Of a stretch of 64,000 bases of DNA, positions 54,494 to 63,763 are shown one piece after another (the first letter of the stretch is position 1; each line of letters starts with the position of its first letter). Source of the DNA: Zoogloea sp041904905 (GTDB taxonomy: Bacteria; Pseudomonadota; Gammaproteobacteria; Burkholderiales; Rhodocyclaceae); contig NZ_JAYRMI010000003.1 in the NCBI RefSeq assembly GCF_041904905.1, positions 61,431 to 125,430 on the forward strand, read 5' to 3'. The position numbers and the translations under genes were made by a program. The notes beneath the pieces are model-generated. The model did no database searches. It saw only the letters and a list, made by a program, of their open reading frames with translations, and had not been told where the DNA came from.

Positions 54494-54871
54494 ATGAAAC
54501 TCCACCTCGACAAGAGCGACCAGTACTTCACCATCGCCCGCTACGACGCCAACCACGTGACAATCGGCGCAGATCGCCACGAATCCAACCTCATCGTGAT
54601 GCCCGAGCGGCTCGACGCCGGCTGGCACGCCGGCAGCTTCGACACGCTCGACGAGGCCGCCTTCGCCCACCTGGCCGGGCTGGGCTGCGAGATCGTGATC
54701 CTCGGCACCGGCATGCGCCAGCGCTTCCCGCCCCCGAAGCTGATGAAGCCCCTGTTCGACGCCCGCATCGGGCTGGAGGTGATGGACCTGGGCTCGGCCT
54801 GCCGCACCTACAACATCCTGGTGGCCGAGCACCGCAACGTGGCCGCCGCGTTGCTCTTCGACCCGGCCTGA
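54494..54871 (+). CDS. Mth938-like domain protein (DUF498)
   Basis: A 125-residue protein of the Mth938/NDUFAF3 fold: FTIARYDANHVTIGAD, ESNLIVMPERLDAGW, CEIVILGTGMRQRFPPP and the end SACRTYNILVAEHRNVAAAL. In mitochondria a relative assists complex I assembly; in bacteria the function is unknown and the gene often lies near protein-export or redox genes. It is divergent from the aminotransferase gene. Confidence 0.9.
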   Translation: MKLHLDKSDQYFTIARYDANHVTIGADRHESNLIVMPERLDAGWHAGSFDTLDEAAFAHLAGLGCEIVILGTGMRQRFPPPKLMKPLFDARIGLEVMDLGSACRTYNILVAEHRNVAAALLFDPA

Positions 54872-55019
54872 GCCACCGGCTCCGGATGGGCAGGCACGAG
54901 GGCGCCGGCGCGCCCTTCACGGCCAGCCCCCACCGCCCCGGCTTTCACGCCGCGCGGATTGTCAGCCCGGCGCGTTTCGGATTAGGCTGGCGGCGCACCC
55001 AACCGAATCCGGAGACATC

Positions 55020-55475
55020 ATGCTCGACCAGGCCGCGCCCGATTTCACCCTCCCCGCCACCGGCAACCCCGCCTTCAGCCTGTCGTCCCTCAAGGGCAGC
55101 AAGGTGGTGCTCTACTTCTACCCCAAGGACAGCACCCCCGGCTGCACTACCGAAAGCCAGAACTTCCGCGACCTGCACGACGCGTTCGTCGCCGCTGGGG
55201 CGGTCGTGCTGGGCATCTCCCGGGACAGCATCAAATCCCACGACAACTTCCGCGCCAAACAGGCGCTGCCCTTTGCCCTGATCTCCGACCCCGACGAAAC
55301 CGCCTGCACCCTGTTCGGCGTGATGAAGATGAAGAACATGTACGGCAAGCAGGTGCGCGGCATCGAGCGCAGCACCTTCGCGATCGACGCCGCCGGCATC
55401 CTGCGGCGCGAGTGGCGCGGCGTGAAGGTGCCCGGCCACGCCCAGGAAGTGCTGGATTACGTGAAGACGCTGTAA
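55020..55475 (+). CDS. bcp: Thiol peroxidase, Bcp/PrxQ peroxiredoxin
   Basis: A 151-residue peroxiredoxin that reduces H2O2 and organic peroxides. Peroxidatic Cys lies in DSTPGCTTES at about residue 42. E. coli Bcp has a second cysteine five residues later; here that position is Gln, so any resolving cysteine would have to be the later one in DETACTLFG, or the enzyme works as a 1-Cys type. It starts 149 bp behind the Mth938-like gene and 40 bp before phoH. Confidence 0.93.
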   Translation: MLDQAAPDFTLPATGNPAFSLSSLKGSKVVLYFYPKDSTPGCTTESQNFRDLHDAFVAAGAVVLGISRDSIKSHDNFRAKQALPFALISDPDETACTLFGVMKMKNMYGKQVRGIERSTFAIDAAGILRREWRGVKVPGHAQEVLDYVKTL

Positions 55476-55514
55476 GCCCCCTCCCCCCACGACAGCCCGG
55501 AAAACCAGACCACC

Positions 55515-56933
55515 ATGGCCACCCGACGCCCCGCGAAGTCCAAAGCGCCCGCCACCAAGCTGTTCGTCCTCGACACCAACGTGCTGATGCACGACCCCAC
55601 CAGCCTCTACCGCTTCGAGGAGCACGACATCTTCGTGCCGATGATGACGCTGGAGGAACTCGACTCCAACAAGAAGGGCATGTCGGAAGTCGCCCGCAAC
55701 GCCCGCCAGGCCAGCCGCTCCCTGGACGAAATCGTCGGCAGCTGCCCCGACGGCATCGAGGCCGGGATCAGCCTCGTCGGCCCGTCGGCCGAACTGGCCA
55801 GCGGCCGGCTGTTCCTCCAGACCGAAGCCATCGACATCAAGCTGCCCGCCGCGCTGCCCACCGCCAAGGGCGACAACCAGATCCTCGCGGTGGTGATGCA
55901 CCTCTACGAGAAGTTCGATCGCAAACGCCCGGTGATCCTGGTGTCGAAGGACATCAACATGCGCATCAAGGCCCGCGCCCTGGGCTTGGCCGCGCAGGAT
56001 TACTTCAACGACAAGGTGCTCGAAGACACCGATCTGCTCTACACCGGCACCAAGGAGATCGACGCCGCCTTCTGGGAAGCCAACGGCAAGGACATCGAAT
56101 CCTGGAAGCAGGACAGCCACACCTATTACAAGCTCAAGGGCCCCGACACCGCCGACCTGCTCATCAACGAGTTCGTCTACCAGGAGGGCGAGCAGCCCCT
56201 GCAGGCCTGGGTCAAGGAGAAAGCCGGGCGCACCGTCACCCTTGAAACGCTGGTGGACTACTCCCACCAGAAGAACAACGTGTGGGGCATCACCGCCCGC
56301 AACCGGGAGCAGAACTTCGCCCTCAACCTGCTGATGAACCCGGAGGTCGACTTCGTCACCCTGCTCGGTCAGGCCGGCACCGGCAAGACGCTGCTCACCC
56401 TGGCCGCCAGCCTCACCCAGGTGCTCGAGACCAAGCGCTACTCCGAGATCATCATGACCCGCGTCACCGTGCCGGTGGGCGAGGACATCGGCTTCCTGCC
56501 CGGCACCGAAGAAGAAAAGATGGCCCCCTGGATGGGCGCGCTCGAGGACAACCTCGACGTGCTCAACGGCACCACCGGCGAGGGCGGCGAATGGGGCCGG
56601 GCCGCCACGCGCGATCTGATCCGCAGCCGCATCAAGATCAAGTCGCTCAACTTCATGCGCGGGCGCACCTTCATCAACAAGTTCCTCATCATCGACGAGG
56701 CGCAAAACCTCACCCCCAAGCAGATGAAGACCCTCATCACCCGCGCCGGCCCCGGCACCAAGGTGGTGTGCCTGGGCAACATCGCCCAGATCGACACGCC
56801 CTACCTCACCGAGGGCTCGTCGGGCCTCACCTACGTGGTGGACCGCTTCAAGGGCTGGCCGCACTCGGGCCACATCACCCTGCAGCGGGGCGAGCGCTCG
56901 CGGCTGGCCGACCACGCCGCCGAGGTGCTGTAA
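55515..56933 (+). CDS. phoH: PIN-domain PhoH-family ATPase
   Basis: A 472-residue protein: N-terminal PIN nuclease domain (LFVLDTNVLMHDP; later acidic residues in VSKDINMRIKA) and C-terminal PhoH P-loop ATPase (GQAGTGKTLLTLAA, Walker B-like FLIIDEAQNLTPKQ). This PhoH2-type fusion is thought to unwind and cleave RNA. It begins 40 bp after the peroxiredoxin gene. The terminator at 56,992-57,014 follows. Confidence 0.93.
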   Translation: MATRRPAKSKAPATKLFVLDTNVLMHDPTSLYRFEEHDIFVPMMTLEELDSNKKGMSEVARNARQASRSLDEIVGSCPDGIEAGISLVGPSAELASGRLFLQTEAIDIKLPAALPTAKGDNQILAVVMHLYEKFDRKRPVILVSKDINMRIKARALGLAAQDYFNDKVLEDTDLLYTGTKEIDAAFWEANGKDIESWKQDSHTYYKLKGPDTADLLINEFVYQEGEQPLQAWVKEKAGRTVTLETLVDYSHQKNNVWGITARNREQNFALNLLMNPEVDFVTLLGQAGTGKTLLTLAASLTQVLETKRYSEIIMTRVTVPVGEDIGFLPGTEEEKMAPWMGALEDNLDVLNGTTGEGGEWGRAATRDLIRSRIKIKSLNFMRGRTFINKFLIIDEAQNLTPKQMKTLITRAGPGTKVVCLGNIAQIDTPYLTEGSSGLTYVVDRFKGWPHSGHITLQRGERSRLADHAAEVL

Positions 56934-56991
56934 AGCCGCGGTGCGCGGCGTCAAGCTTTCGGCCCCACGGTCGATAAACGCACCAGCACGT

Positions 56992-57014
56992 CCGGCGGAG
57001 TCCGACTCCGCCGG
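56992..57014 (+). terminator. Terminator after phoH
   Basis: CCGGCGGAGTC and GACTCCGCCGG pair around a single C (the real loop is a few bases wider) and are followed by ATCG and five T. Confidence 0.75.
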
Positions 57015-57071
57015 ATCGTTTTTGCAGACTCGACGATCCGCCGGGCCAGTCCGGCTGGAGGAGACAGGGCG

Positions 57072-60000
57072 GTGGCAGATTCCAGGCAGATCGACAGAAG
57101 GCCCCTGCGGCTGGCCTACTGGGGGCAGCTCATCGCCCTGCTCACAACCGCCCTGGTCCTCGCCTACCTGTCGTGGGCCAGCTATCGCGAGGCCATCGGC
57201 AAGGCCGAAACCACCTCCGGCAGCATCGCCCGGGTCAACGCCCTCGCCCTCGACACCACCCTCGGCACCGCCGACATGCTGCTGGCCGAAACCGCCGCCA
57301 CGGTGGCGCCGCGCATGGGCAACCGGGCGGCGCTGGACGCCGCCTGGCGCGACGAGGCCCGTCGTCTGCGCCTCTACCTCTTGCGCATCCCGCAGCTCAA
57401 CAGCATCCGCGTCTTCGACGCCAACGGCGACCAGCTCCTGACCACCGACCGGGAAGGCGCCGAGCGGCGGGTCAACGTCGCCGACCGCCCCCACTTCCAG
57501 CAGGCCCGCGACAGCGCCGACGCCGGGCTCATCATCTCCGACGTGGTCGTCTCGCGCACCACCAATCGCAACGCCGTGGTGCTGCTGCGGGCCATCCGCG
57601 ACGGCGACGGGCGCTTCCTCGGCGCCGTCAGCGCGCCCCTCGACCTCGCCTACTTCGAGCGCCTGCTGGCCGACGCCCAGCTCGGCGTCGAAGGCACCGC
57701 CGCCGTTCGCCGGATCGACTCCGGCAAGATCGTCGCCAGCCACCCCTACCTCCCCGGCATCATCAACAAGATCGACCCGGCCCACCCCGCCCACCGCAAG
57801 ATCGAAGCCGGCGCCGTCTCCGGCACCGTCACCGACACCGGCCAGTTCGACGGCGTGGAGCGCATCCTGGGCTTCCGGCGCCTGGAGCACTTCCCGCTCT
57901 ACGTGGTGGTCGGCATCTCCCGCGCCGGCGTGCTCGAGACCTGGCAATGGCGCGCCCTCGCGGCGGGGGTGCTGGTCGCCCTCGCCCTGCTGTCGGTGAG
58001 CCTCTTCTACCGCCGCCTGGCCAGCGCCAACCAGCTCCTGGGCGGGGTGCTCGACGCCGCCTCCGAAGTGGCCATCGTCGCCACCGACCACCGGGGCCGG
58101 ATCACCCTGTTCAACCACGGCGCCGAAAACCTCCTCGGCTACGGCGCCGACGAAGTGGTCGGCCAGCTGCGGCTCGACCAGCTCCAGCTCGCCCCCGCCA
58201 CCGACACGCCCCGCGCCCAGCAAGCCTGGATGGGTCGGACCGAGCAGGTCTGCCGCCGCAAGAACGGCAGCCCGGTCGAAATCTCGCGGATCGTCACCCC
58301 CCTCGACGCCGGCGACCCCGGGCACTCCGGCTACCTCTGCGTCGCCCACGACATCACCGACAACCGGCGGGCCGCCGGCCTGCGCACCGCCCAGAACCGC
58401 GTGCTCGAGATGATCGCCAGCGACACCCCGCTGCCCCGCGTCCTCGACGAACTCGTGCGCGGCATCGAAGCCCAGGCCGACGGCCTGCTCGGCGCCGTGA
58501 TGCTCTTCGACGCGCTGGCCGGCACCCTGCGCATGGGCGCCGCCCCCAGCCTGCCCGACGCCTACCGCCACACCGTGGACGGCCTGGTCATCGGCCCCCA
58601 CCGGGACGCCGGCGCCGCCGCCGGTTTCCTCCACGACGCCGTGCTCATCGACGACCTGCAGACCGACCCGCGCTGGTCTCCCCTCCACGCCGCCGCCCTC
58701 GCCGCCGGCCTGCGGACCGTCTGGTCCACCCCCATCCACGACGCCGGCGGGCGCCTCCTGGGCATCTTCGCCCTCCACCGCGGCGAGCCGCCCATCGACG
58801 TCACCGCCGCCGCGCGGCTGGTGGACGTGGCCACCCACACCGCCGCCATCGGCATCGCCAGCGCCCTCTCCGCCACCGCCCTGGCGGCCGGAGAGAAGCG
58901 CATGCGGCTGGCCCTGCACGCCGCCAACATGGAAGCCTACGAATACGTGCCCGCCACCGACCGCGTGCACCGCAGCGGCGACCTCAGCCACGCCTGGGGG
59001 CTGGGCACCGAAGGCAGCGGCAACGACTACTTCACCCGCATCCACCCCGACGACCGCGCAGCCCTGTGCAACGCCCTCGGCGGGCTCCGCCCCGACAGCC
59101 CCGACTACGCCGTCGAATACCGCCTGCAGCTGCCCGACGAGCGCCACATCTGGCTGGCCGACTGGGCCAGCGCGGTGTTCGACGACGACGGCCGCATCGA
59201 CCGCATCTTCGGCGTCTGCCGCGACATCTCCGGCCGCCGCGCGATGGAAGACGAGCTGCACCGCTACCAGCAACACCTGGAGCAGCTGGTGGCCGAACGC
59301 ACCGCCCAGCTCTCCAGCTCCGAAGCCAACCTGCGGCTGATCCTCGAATCCGCCGCCGACGGCCTGTACGGCGTCGACAACCGGGGCCGGCTCACCTTCA
59401 TCAACCCGGCCGCCTGCCGCATGCTCGGCCTCGACCCGGACGCCCTGGTGGGCCGCCACATCCACCCCCTCATCCACCACAGCCACCCCGACGGCCGCAC
59501 CTACCCGGTGTGCGACTGCCCCACCAACCAGACCCTCAGCCACGGCCAGGTGATGACCGTCACCGACGAGGTGTACTGGCACAGCGACGGCCACCCGGTG
59601 CCGGTGATCTACTCCACCCACCCCATGATTCGCGACGGGCAGATCGTCGGCGCGGTGGTCAGCTTCATGGACGTCACCGAGCGGCGCGCCCTGGAAGAAG
59701 CCCGCGAGCAGGCCCGCCTCGCCGCCGAACGGCTGGCGCGGGTGAAAAGCGAGTTCCTCGCCAACATGAGCCACGAGATCCGCACGCCCCTCAACGGCAT
59801 CCTCGGCTTCGCCCGGATCGGCCACCGGGACAGCGCCGACCCTCACCTGCGCAGCGTCTTCGGCCACATCCTCGACTCGGGCCAGCTGCTCCTGGGGGTC
59901 GTCAACGACATCCTCGACTTCTCCAAGATCGAGGCCGGCAAGCTCCACATGGAAGCCGTGCCGGTGGATCTGCCGCGCCTGCTCGAACGCAGCCTGAGCG

Positions 60001-61199
60001 CCTTCGACGAGCGCGCCCGCAGCCGCGGCCTCGCGCTGCGACTGCAGCTCGACCCCAGCCTGCCCGCCAGCTGCCGCACCGACCCCCTGCGCCTGGGCCA
60101 GATCCTCACCAACCTGCTCTCCAACGGCCTCAAGTTCACCGAAGCCGGCGAGGTGTCGCTCCACGCCGCCCTCGACGGCGAGACCCTGGTGTTCCGGGTT
60201 GGCGACACCGGCATCGGCATCGACGCCGCCCAGCTCGGCCAGCTCTTCAGCCCCTTCGAGCAGGCCGACAGCTCCACCACCCGCCGCTTCGGCGGCACCG
60301 GGCTCGGGCTGGCGATCACCAAGCGCATCGTCGACCTCCTCGGCGGCAGCATCTCGGCCACCAGCACGGTCGGCCGTGGCAGCACCTTCGAGGTCCGCCT
60401 CCCCAACACCCCCGCCGCCCGCCCCGCCATGCCCGACCAGCCCAGCGCCGCCGCGCAACCCGAACGCCTTGCCCGCATCCGGGTGCTCGCCGCCGAAGAC
60501 AACGAGGTCAATCAGATGGTCCTGGAAGACATGCTGCTCTCCGAGGGCGCCACGCTCACCCTCGTCGACAACGGCCGCGCCGCCGTGGACGCCGTGCGCA
60601 GCCACGGCGCCGACGCCTTCGACGTGGTGCTGATGGACATCCAGATGCCCGAGATGGACGGCTACACCGCCACCCGGCAGATCTGCGCGCTGGCACCCGG
60701 CCTGCCGGTGATCGGCCAGACCGCCCACGCCCTGGCCGAAGAGCGCGCCAAGTGCCTCGACGCCGGCATGGTCGCCCACATCGCCAAGCCCCTCGACCTG
60801 GACAGCCTGGTGGGCCTCATCCAGAGCCACGTGCGCGCCCCGGCGCAGCCGGCGCCGGTGGCCCCCGCGCCGACGATCGACCGCGACGCCCTGGCCGCCC
60901 GCTACCCCGGCCGGCCCGAGTTCATCGCGCGGCTGCTGGGGATCTTCGCCGGCAGCGCCGCCGACCGGCAGGCCGCCCTCGACGCCGCCATCGCCGCCGG
61001 CGACCTGCCCCGGATCGTCGAAGTGGCCCACGCCCTCAAGGGGTCGGCCGGCAACATCATGGCTGCGCGGCTGGCCGGGCTGGCCCGCGAGACCGAAGCC
61101 GCCGCCCGCGACGGCCGGCCCGAAGCCCTGGGCCTGGCGGCAGACCTGCGCGCGGCGATTGCCGACGCGGTGGCCGAAATCGCCCCGCCGCCGGCCTGA
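57072..61199 (+). CDS. Hybrid sensor histidine kinase (dCache-like, PAS/GAF, HisKA, REC, HPt)
   Basis: A 1375-residue multidomain sensor. TM1 is at about 16-38 and TM2 at about 294-312, enclosing a ~250-residue periplasmic domain. Inside follow a PAS (SEVAIVATDHRGRITLFN), a GAF (MIASDTPLPRVLDELVRG), two more PAS domains, the kinase with His901 (NMSHEIRTPLNGIL) and the ATPase (GGTGLGLAITKR). The receiver carries Asp1189 in VLMDIQMPEMDG and the HPt carries His1320 in VAHALKGSAGN. The GTG start has GGAGGAGA. No separate regulator gene is adjacent, so its output partner is elsewhere. Confidence 0.93.
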   Translation: MADSRQIDRRPLRLAYWGQLIALLTTALVLAYLSWASYREAIGKAETTSGSIARVNALALDTTLGTADMLLAETAATVAPRMGNRAALDAAWRDEARRLRLYLLRIPQLNSIRVFDANGDQLLTTDREGAERRVNVADRPHFQQARDSADAGLIISDVVVSRTTNRNAVVLLRAIRDGDGRFLGAVSAPLDLAYFERLLADAQLGVEGTAAVRRIDSGKIVASHPYLPGIINKIDPAHPAHRKIEAGAVSGTVTDTGQFDGVERILGFRRLEHFPLYVVVGISRAGVLETWQWRALAAGVLVALALLSVSLFYRRLASANQLLGGVLDAASEVAIVATDHRGRITLFNHGAENLLGYGADEVVGQLRLDQLQLAPATDTPRAQQAWMGRTEQVCRRKNGSPVEISRIVTPLDAGDPGHSGYLCVAHDITDNRRAAGLRTAQNRVLEMIASDTPLPRVLDELVRGIEAQADGLLGAVMLFDALAGTLRMGAAPSLPDAYRHTVDGLVIGPHRDAGAAAGFLHDAVLIDDLQTDPRWSPLHAAALAAGLRTVWSTPIHDAGGRLLGIFALHRGEPPIDVTAAARLVDVATHTAAIGIASALSATALAAGEKRMRLALHAANMEAYEYVPATDRVHRSGDLSHAWGLGTEGSGNDYFTRIHPDDRAALCNALGGLRPDSPDYAVEYRLQLPDERHIWLADWASAVFDDDGRIDRIFGVCRDISGRRAMEDELHRYQQHLEQLVAERTAQLSSSEANLRLILESAADGLYGVDNRGRLTFINPAACRMLGLDPDALVGRHIHPLIHHSHPDGRTYPVCDCPTNQTLSHGQVMTVTDEVYWHSDGHPVPVIYSTHPMIRDGQIVGAVVSFMDVTERRALEEAREQARLAAERLARVKSEFLANMSHEIRTPLNGILGFARIGHRDSADPHLRSVFGHILDSGQLLLGVVNDILDFSKIEAGKLHMEAVPVDLPRLLERSLSAFDERARSRGLALRLQLDPSLPASCRTDPLRLGQILTNLLSNGLKFTEAGEVSLHAALDGETLVFRVGDTGIGIDAAQLGQLFSPFEQADSSTTRRFGGTGLGLAITKRIVDLLGGSISATSTVGRGSTFEVRLPNTPAARPAMPDQPSAAAQPERLARIRVLAAEDNEVNQMVLEDMLLSEGATLTLVDNGRAAVDAVRSHGADAFDVVLMDIQMPEMDGYTATRQICALAPGLPVIGQTAHALAEERAKCLDAGMVAHIAKPLDLDSLVGLIQSHVRAPAQPAPVAPAPTIDRDALAARYPGRPEFIARLLGIFAGSAADRQAALDAAIAAGDLPRIVEVAHALKGSAGNIMAARLAGLARETEAAARDGRPEALGLAADLRAAIADAVAEIAPPPA

Positions 61200-61203
61200 A
61201 CCC

Positions 61204-62262
61204 TCAGCCCCCCGCCGCCAGCCGGCGGGCCAGCTCGCCCAGCGCCGCCGTGTCCAGGCTCGCCGGGCTCACCGTGCGGCCGGCCGCCAGCCGCCGGTAA
61301 AGCCCCTCGCCGCCCCGGCGGTAGGCCGGGTCGTAGTGCCGCACCACCAGCTCGGCGGCCAGCTGCGACCACGCCCCCGCAGCCACCAGCGCCTTCCAGG
61401 CCGCCACCTGCTCGTGCCCGTGCTGCATCGCCAGCCGGTCGAGCTTGCTGCAGAAATCGGCCGGATCGGCGATCAGGTCGGCGTAGCGTTCAAGCAGGTG
61501 GGCCACCCGGGCCGCCAGCGGCGCGTCGATGCGCACGCAGTCCCCGTCGCGCAGGCGCTCGAACAAGGCCCCCGGCACATGCAGGCGGCCGATGCGCCGG
61601 CTCTCGGATTCCGTCCACACCGGGCGGGCCGGGTCGAGCCCGCGCAGCACCGACCACAGCCGCGTCTCGAACGCCTTCTGGCCCGGCTGGGGGGTGCCCG
61701 CCTCGCCGCCCAGCACCGACCCCCGATGGGCCGCCAGCGCCTCCAGGTCGAGCACCTGCTCGCCGGCCTCGGCCAGCGCCGCCAGCAGCGCCGTCTTGGC
61801 GCTGCCGGTGGGCCCGCACAGCACCCGGAAGCCCAGGCTCGCCGGCAGCGTCTCGAGATCGTCCAGCACCCGCTGGCGGAAGACCTTGTAGCCGCCTTCG
61901 AGCCGCCGGGCGGCCCAGCCTACCTGGTTGAGCACGATGGTCATCGCGCCGCTGCGCTGGCCGCCGCGCCAGCAGTAGATCAACGGTTTCCAGCCCTTCG
62001 GCTTGCTGAGAAAATGCGTCTCGATGGCGCTGGCGATGTTTCTCGACACCAGCGCCGCGCCCAGCTTGCGCGCCTCGAAGGGCGACACCTGCTTGTAAAG
62101 GGTGCCCACCCGCGCCCGCTCCTCGTCGTCGAGGACCGGACAGTTGATGGCGCCGGGGATATGATCCTCGGCGAACTCGGCGGGCGAGCGCACATCCACG
62201 ATGGCGTCGAAGGCATCGAGCCTGTCGAGGCCCACGGAAAGATAATCTGGCTGGGAAGACAC
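61204..62262 (-). CDS. selU: tRNA 2-selenouridine synthase, SelU/MnmH
   Basis: A 352-residue enzyme that replaces sulfur by selenium in 2-thiouridine at the tRNA wobble position, using selenophosphate. The N-terminal rhodanese domain has catalytic Cys97 in IYCWRGGQRSGAM, matching the E. coli residue number; the C-terminal P-loop domain has GPTGSAKT at 150-157. Divergent from selD, which makes its selenium donor. Its stop lies 4 bp beyond the convergent kinase gene. Confidence 0.94.
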   Translation of the reverse strand: MSSQPDYLSVGLDRLDAFDAIVDVRSPAEFAEDHIPGAINCPVLDDEERARVGTLYKQVSPFEARKLGAALVSRNIASAIETHFLSKPKGWKPLIYCWRGGQRSGAMTIVLNQVGWAARRLEGGYKVFRQRVLDDLETLPASLGFRVLCGPTGSAKTALLAALAEAGEQVLDLEALAAHRGSVLGGEAGTPQPGQKAFETRLWSVLRGLDPARPVWTESESRRIGRLHVPGALFERLRDGDCVRIDAPLAARVAHLLERYADLIADPADFCSKLDRLAMQHGHEQVAAWKALVAAGAWSQLAAELVVRHYDPAYRRGGEGLYRRLAAGRTVSPASLDTAALGELARRLAAGG

Positions 62263-62278
62263 GGAGAGATTGAACCCG

Positions 62279-63355
62279 ATGAATCAACTGGAACCGGAAA
62301 ACGCCATGACTGAAGCGCCCCTGCGACTGACCGAATTGTCTCACGGCGGCGGATGCGGCTGTAAGATCGCCCCCGCCGTGCTCTCCGAGATGCTCACCCA
62401 CCTGCCCGCGGCCCAGCCCTTCGCCAACCTGATGGTGGGCACCGAGACCGCCGACGACGCCGCGGTGTGGCGCCTCAACGACGAGCAAGCCCTGATCGCC
62501 ACCACCGACTTCTTCATGCCGATCGTCGACGACCCCTTCGACTTCGGCCGCATCGCCGCCACCAACGCCCTGTCCGACGTGTACGCGATGGGCGGCACGC
62601 CGATCATGGCCCTGGCCATCGTGGGCATGCCGGTGAACAAGCTCCCGGTCGAAGCCATCGGGCGCATCCTCGAAGGGGGCGCCAGCGTGTGCGCCCAGGC
62701 CGGCATTCCGGTGGCGGGCGGCCACAGCATCGACTCGCCCGAGCCCATCTACGGCCTCGTGGCGCTGGGCATCGCCCACCCCGACATCATCAAGCGCAAC
62801 GCCGACGCCAGAGAAGGCGATGTGCTGATCCTGGGCAAGCCGCTGGGCGTGGGCATCCTGGGTTCGGCCATGAAGAAGGGGGTGCTGGATGCCGACGGCT
62901 ACGCCCAGATGATCGCCACCACCACCAAGCTCAACACCGTGGGCCCGGCGCTGGCGAAGCTGCCGGGCGTGCATGCGCTCACCGACGTCACCGGCTTTGG
63001 CCTCCTGGGCCACCTGCTGGAGGTGTGCCGCGGTGCCGGCCTTGGCGCCACCGTGCAGGTGGCCGACGTGCCGATGATGCCGGCCGCCGTGCCCTTTGCG
63101 AAGCAAGGCATCGGCCCCGGCGCCATCGCCCGCAACCTGGCCAGCTGCGGCGACGCGGTGCGTTTTGACGAGGGCGTGGCCGAATGGCAGCGCAGCGTGC
63201 TGGCCGACGCCCAGACCAGCGGCGGCCTGCTGGTGGCCTGCGACGCCGCCAGCGCCAGCGCCGTGCTGGAGACCTTCCGCGCCGGCGGCTTTGGCGACGC
63301 GGCCGTGGTGGGCCGCATGCACGCCGGCCCCGCCGAAGTGCGCATCGCGGGCTGA
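62279..63355 (+). CDS. selD: Selenide, water dikinase, SelD
   Basis: A 358-residue ATP-dependent enzyme that makes selenophosphate. The catalytic loop reads SHGGGCGCKIAP: Cys26 (numbered from the ATG at 62,279) takes the place of selenocysteine, and Lys29 is conserved. ATP-site motifs are TDFFMPIVDDPFDFGRIAA and SDVYAMGGTPIMAL. An in-frame ATG at 62,306 would give 349 residues, nearer the family length; an earlier TTG also exists. It is divergent from selU with only about 16-43 bp between starts. Confidence 0.94.
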   Translation: MNQLEPENAMTEAPLRLTELSHGGGCGCKIAPAVLSEMLTHLPAAQPFANLMVGTETADDAAVWRLNDEQALIATTDFFMPIVDDPFDFGRIAATNALSDVYAMGGTPIMALAIVGMPVNKLPVEAIGRILEGGASVCAQAGIPVAGGHSIDSPEPIYGLVALGIAHPDIIKRNADAREGDVLILGKPLGVGILGSAMKKGVLDADGYAQMIATTTKLNTVGPALAKLPGVHALTDVTGFGLLGHLLEVCRGAGLGATVQVADVPMMPAAVPFAKQGIGPGAIARNLASCGDAVRFDEGVAEWQRSVLADAQTSGGLLVACDAASASAVLETFRAGGFGDAAVVGRMHAGPAEVRIAG

Positions 63356-63377
63356 CCCCCCGGGGGCGCCGCCGCCG

Positions 63378-63692
63378 CCCTTGCGCGCAAGGCCCGGCGC
63401 CCCGTCCGCAAGGCTTTTTGCCTTGCGCGCAAGGCCAGAAGCCTTGCCCCCCTCACCCCCCGCCTTGCGGCCCTCGCCCATTGCCTTGCCCGCCTCGCCC
63501 CCGGCCTTGCGCGCAGGGCGCCGGGCCTTGGGCGCAAGGCTTTTTGCCTTGCGGATGACGCGGGATGCCTTGCGGGCAAGGGTGGATGGCTTGCGCCCGG
63601 GGCTATGCGCCTTGCGCGCAAACCTTGACGCCCCGGCCGCAAGCCTGGGGGCCGGATGCCCGGCGGAGCGGGCCTTGCGGGGGTGGCCGGCG
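63378..63692. repeat. 21-bp tandem array built on a 16-bp palindrome (about 15 units)
   Basis: GCCTTGCGCGCAAGGC, a perfect 16-bp palindrome, recurs every 21 bp: unit starts at 63,378, 63,399, 63,420, 63,441 and so on to 63,672. Some units keep only the GCCTTGC half or the GCAAGG half. The strict 21-bp period equals two helical turns and also seven codons. Frames on both strands stay open through it, but no start with a ribosome site was found. It begins 22 bp after the selD stop. Confidence 0.85.
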
Positions 63693-63763
63693 GACCCGGA
63701 GGACGGGCCTTCGGAACCGGAGGGCGGCCCTCTGGACTCGGAGGACTGGCCTCTGGCCCGGGG
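63687..63763. repeat. Second 21-bp-period block of different sequence
   Basis: Units related to CCTCTGGACTCGGAGGAC recur at 21-bp steps (63,708, 63,729, 63,750), directly continuing the first array with the same period but other bases, as if two related minisatellites were fused. Confidence 0.65.

Noticed and set aside
54945..61031. A 2028-codon minus-strand open frame
   Set aside because: It lies antisense to well-recognised bcp, phoH and hybrid kinase genes and has a low-complexity composition typical of GC-driven open frames.
63378..63763. CRISPR array
   Set aside because: Units are contiguous at 21 bp with no unique 30-bp spacers, and no cas gene is nearby.
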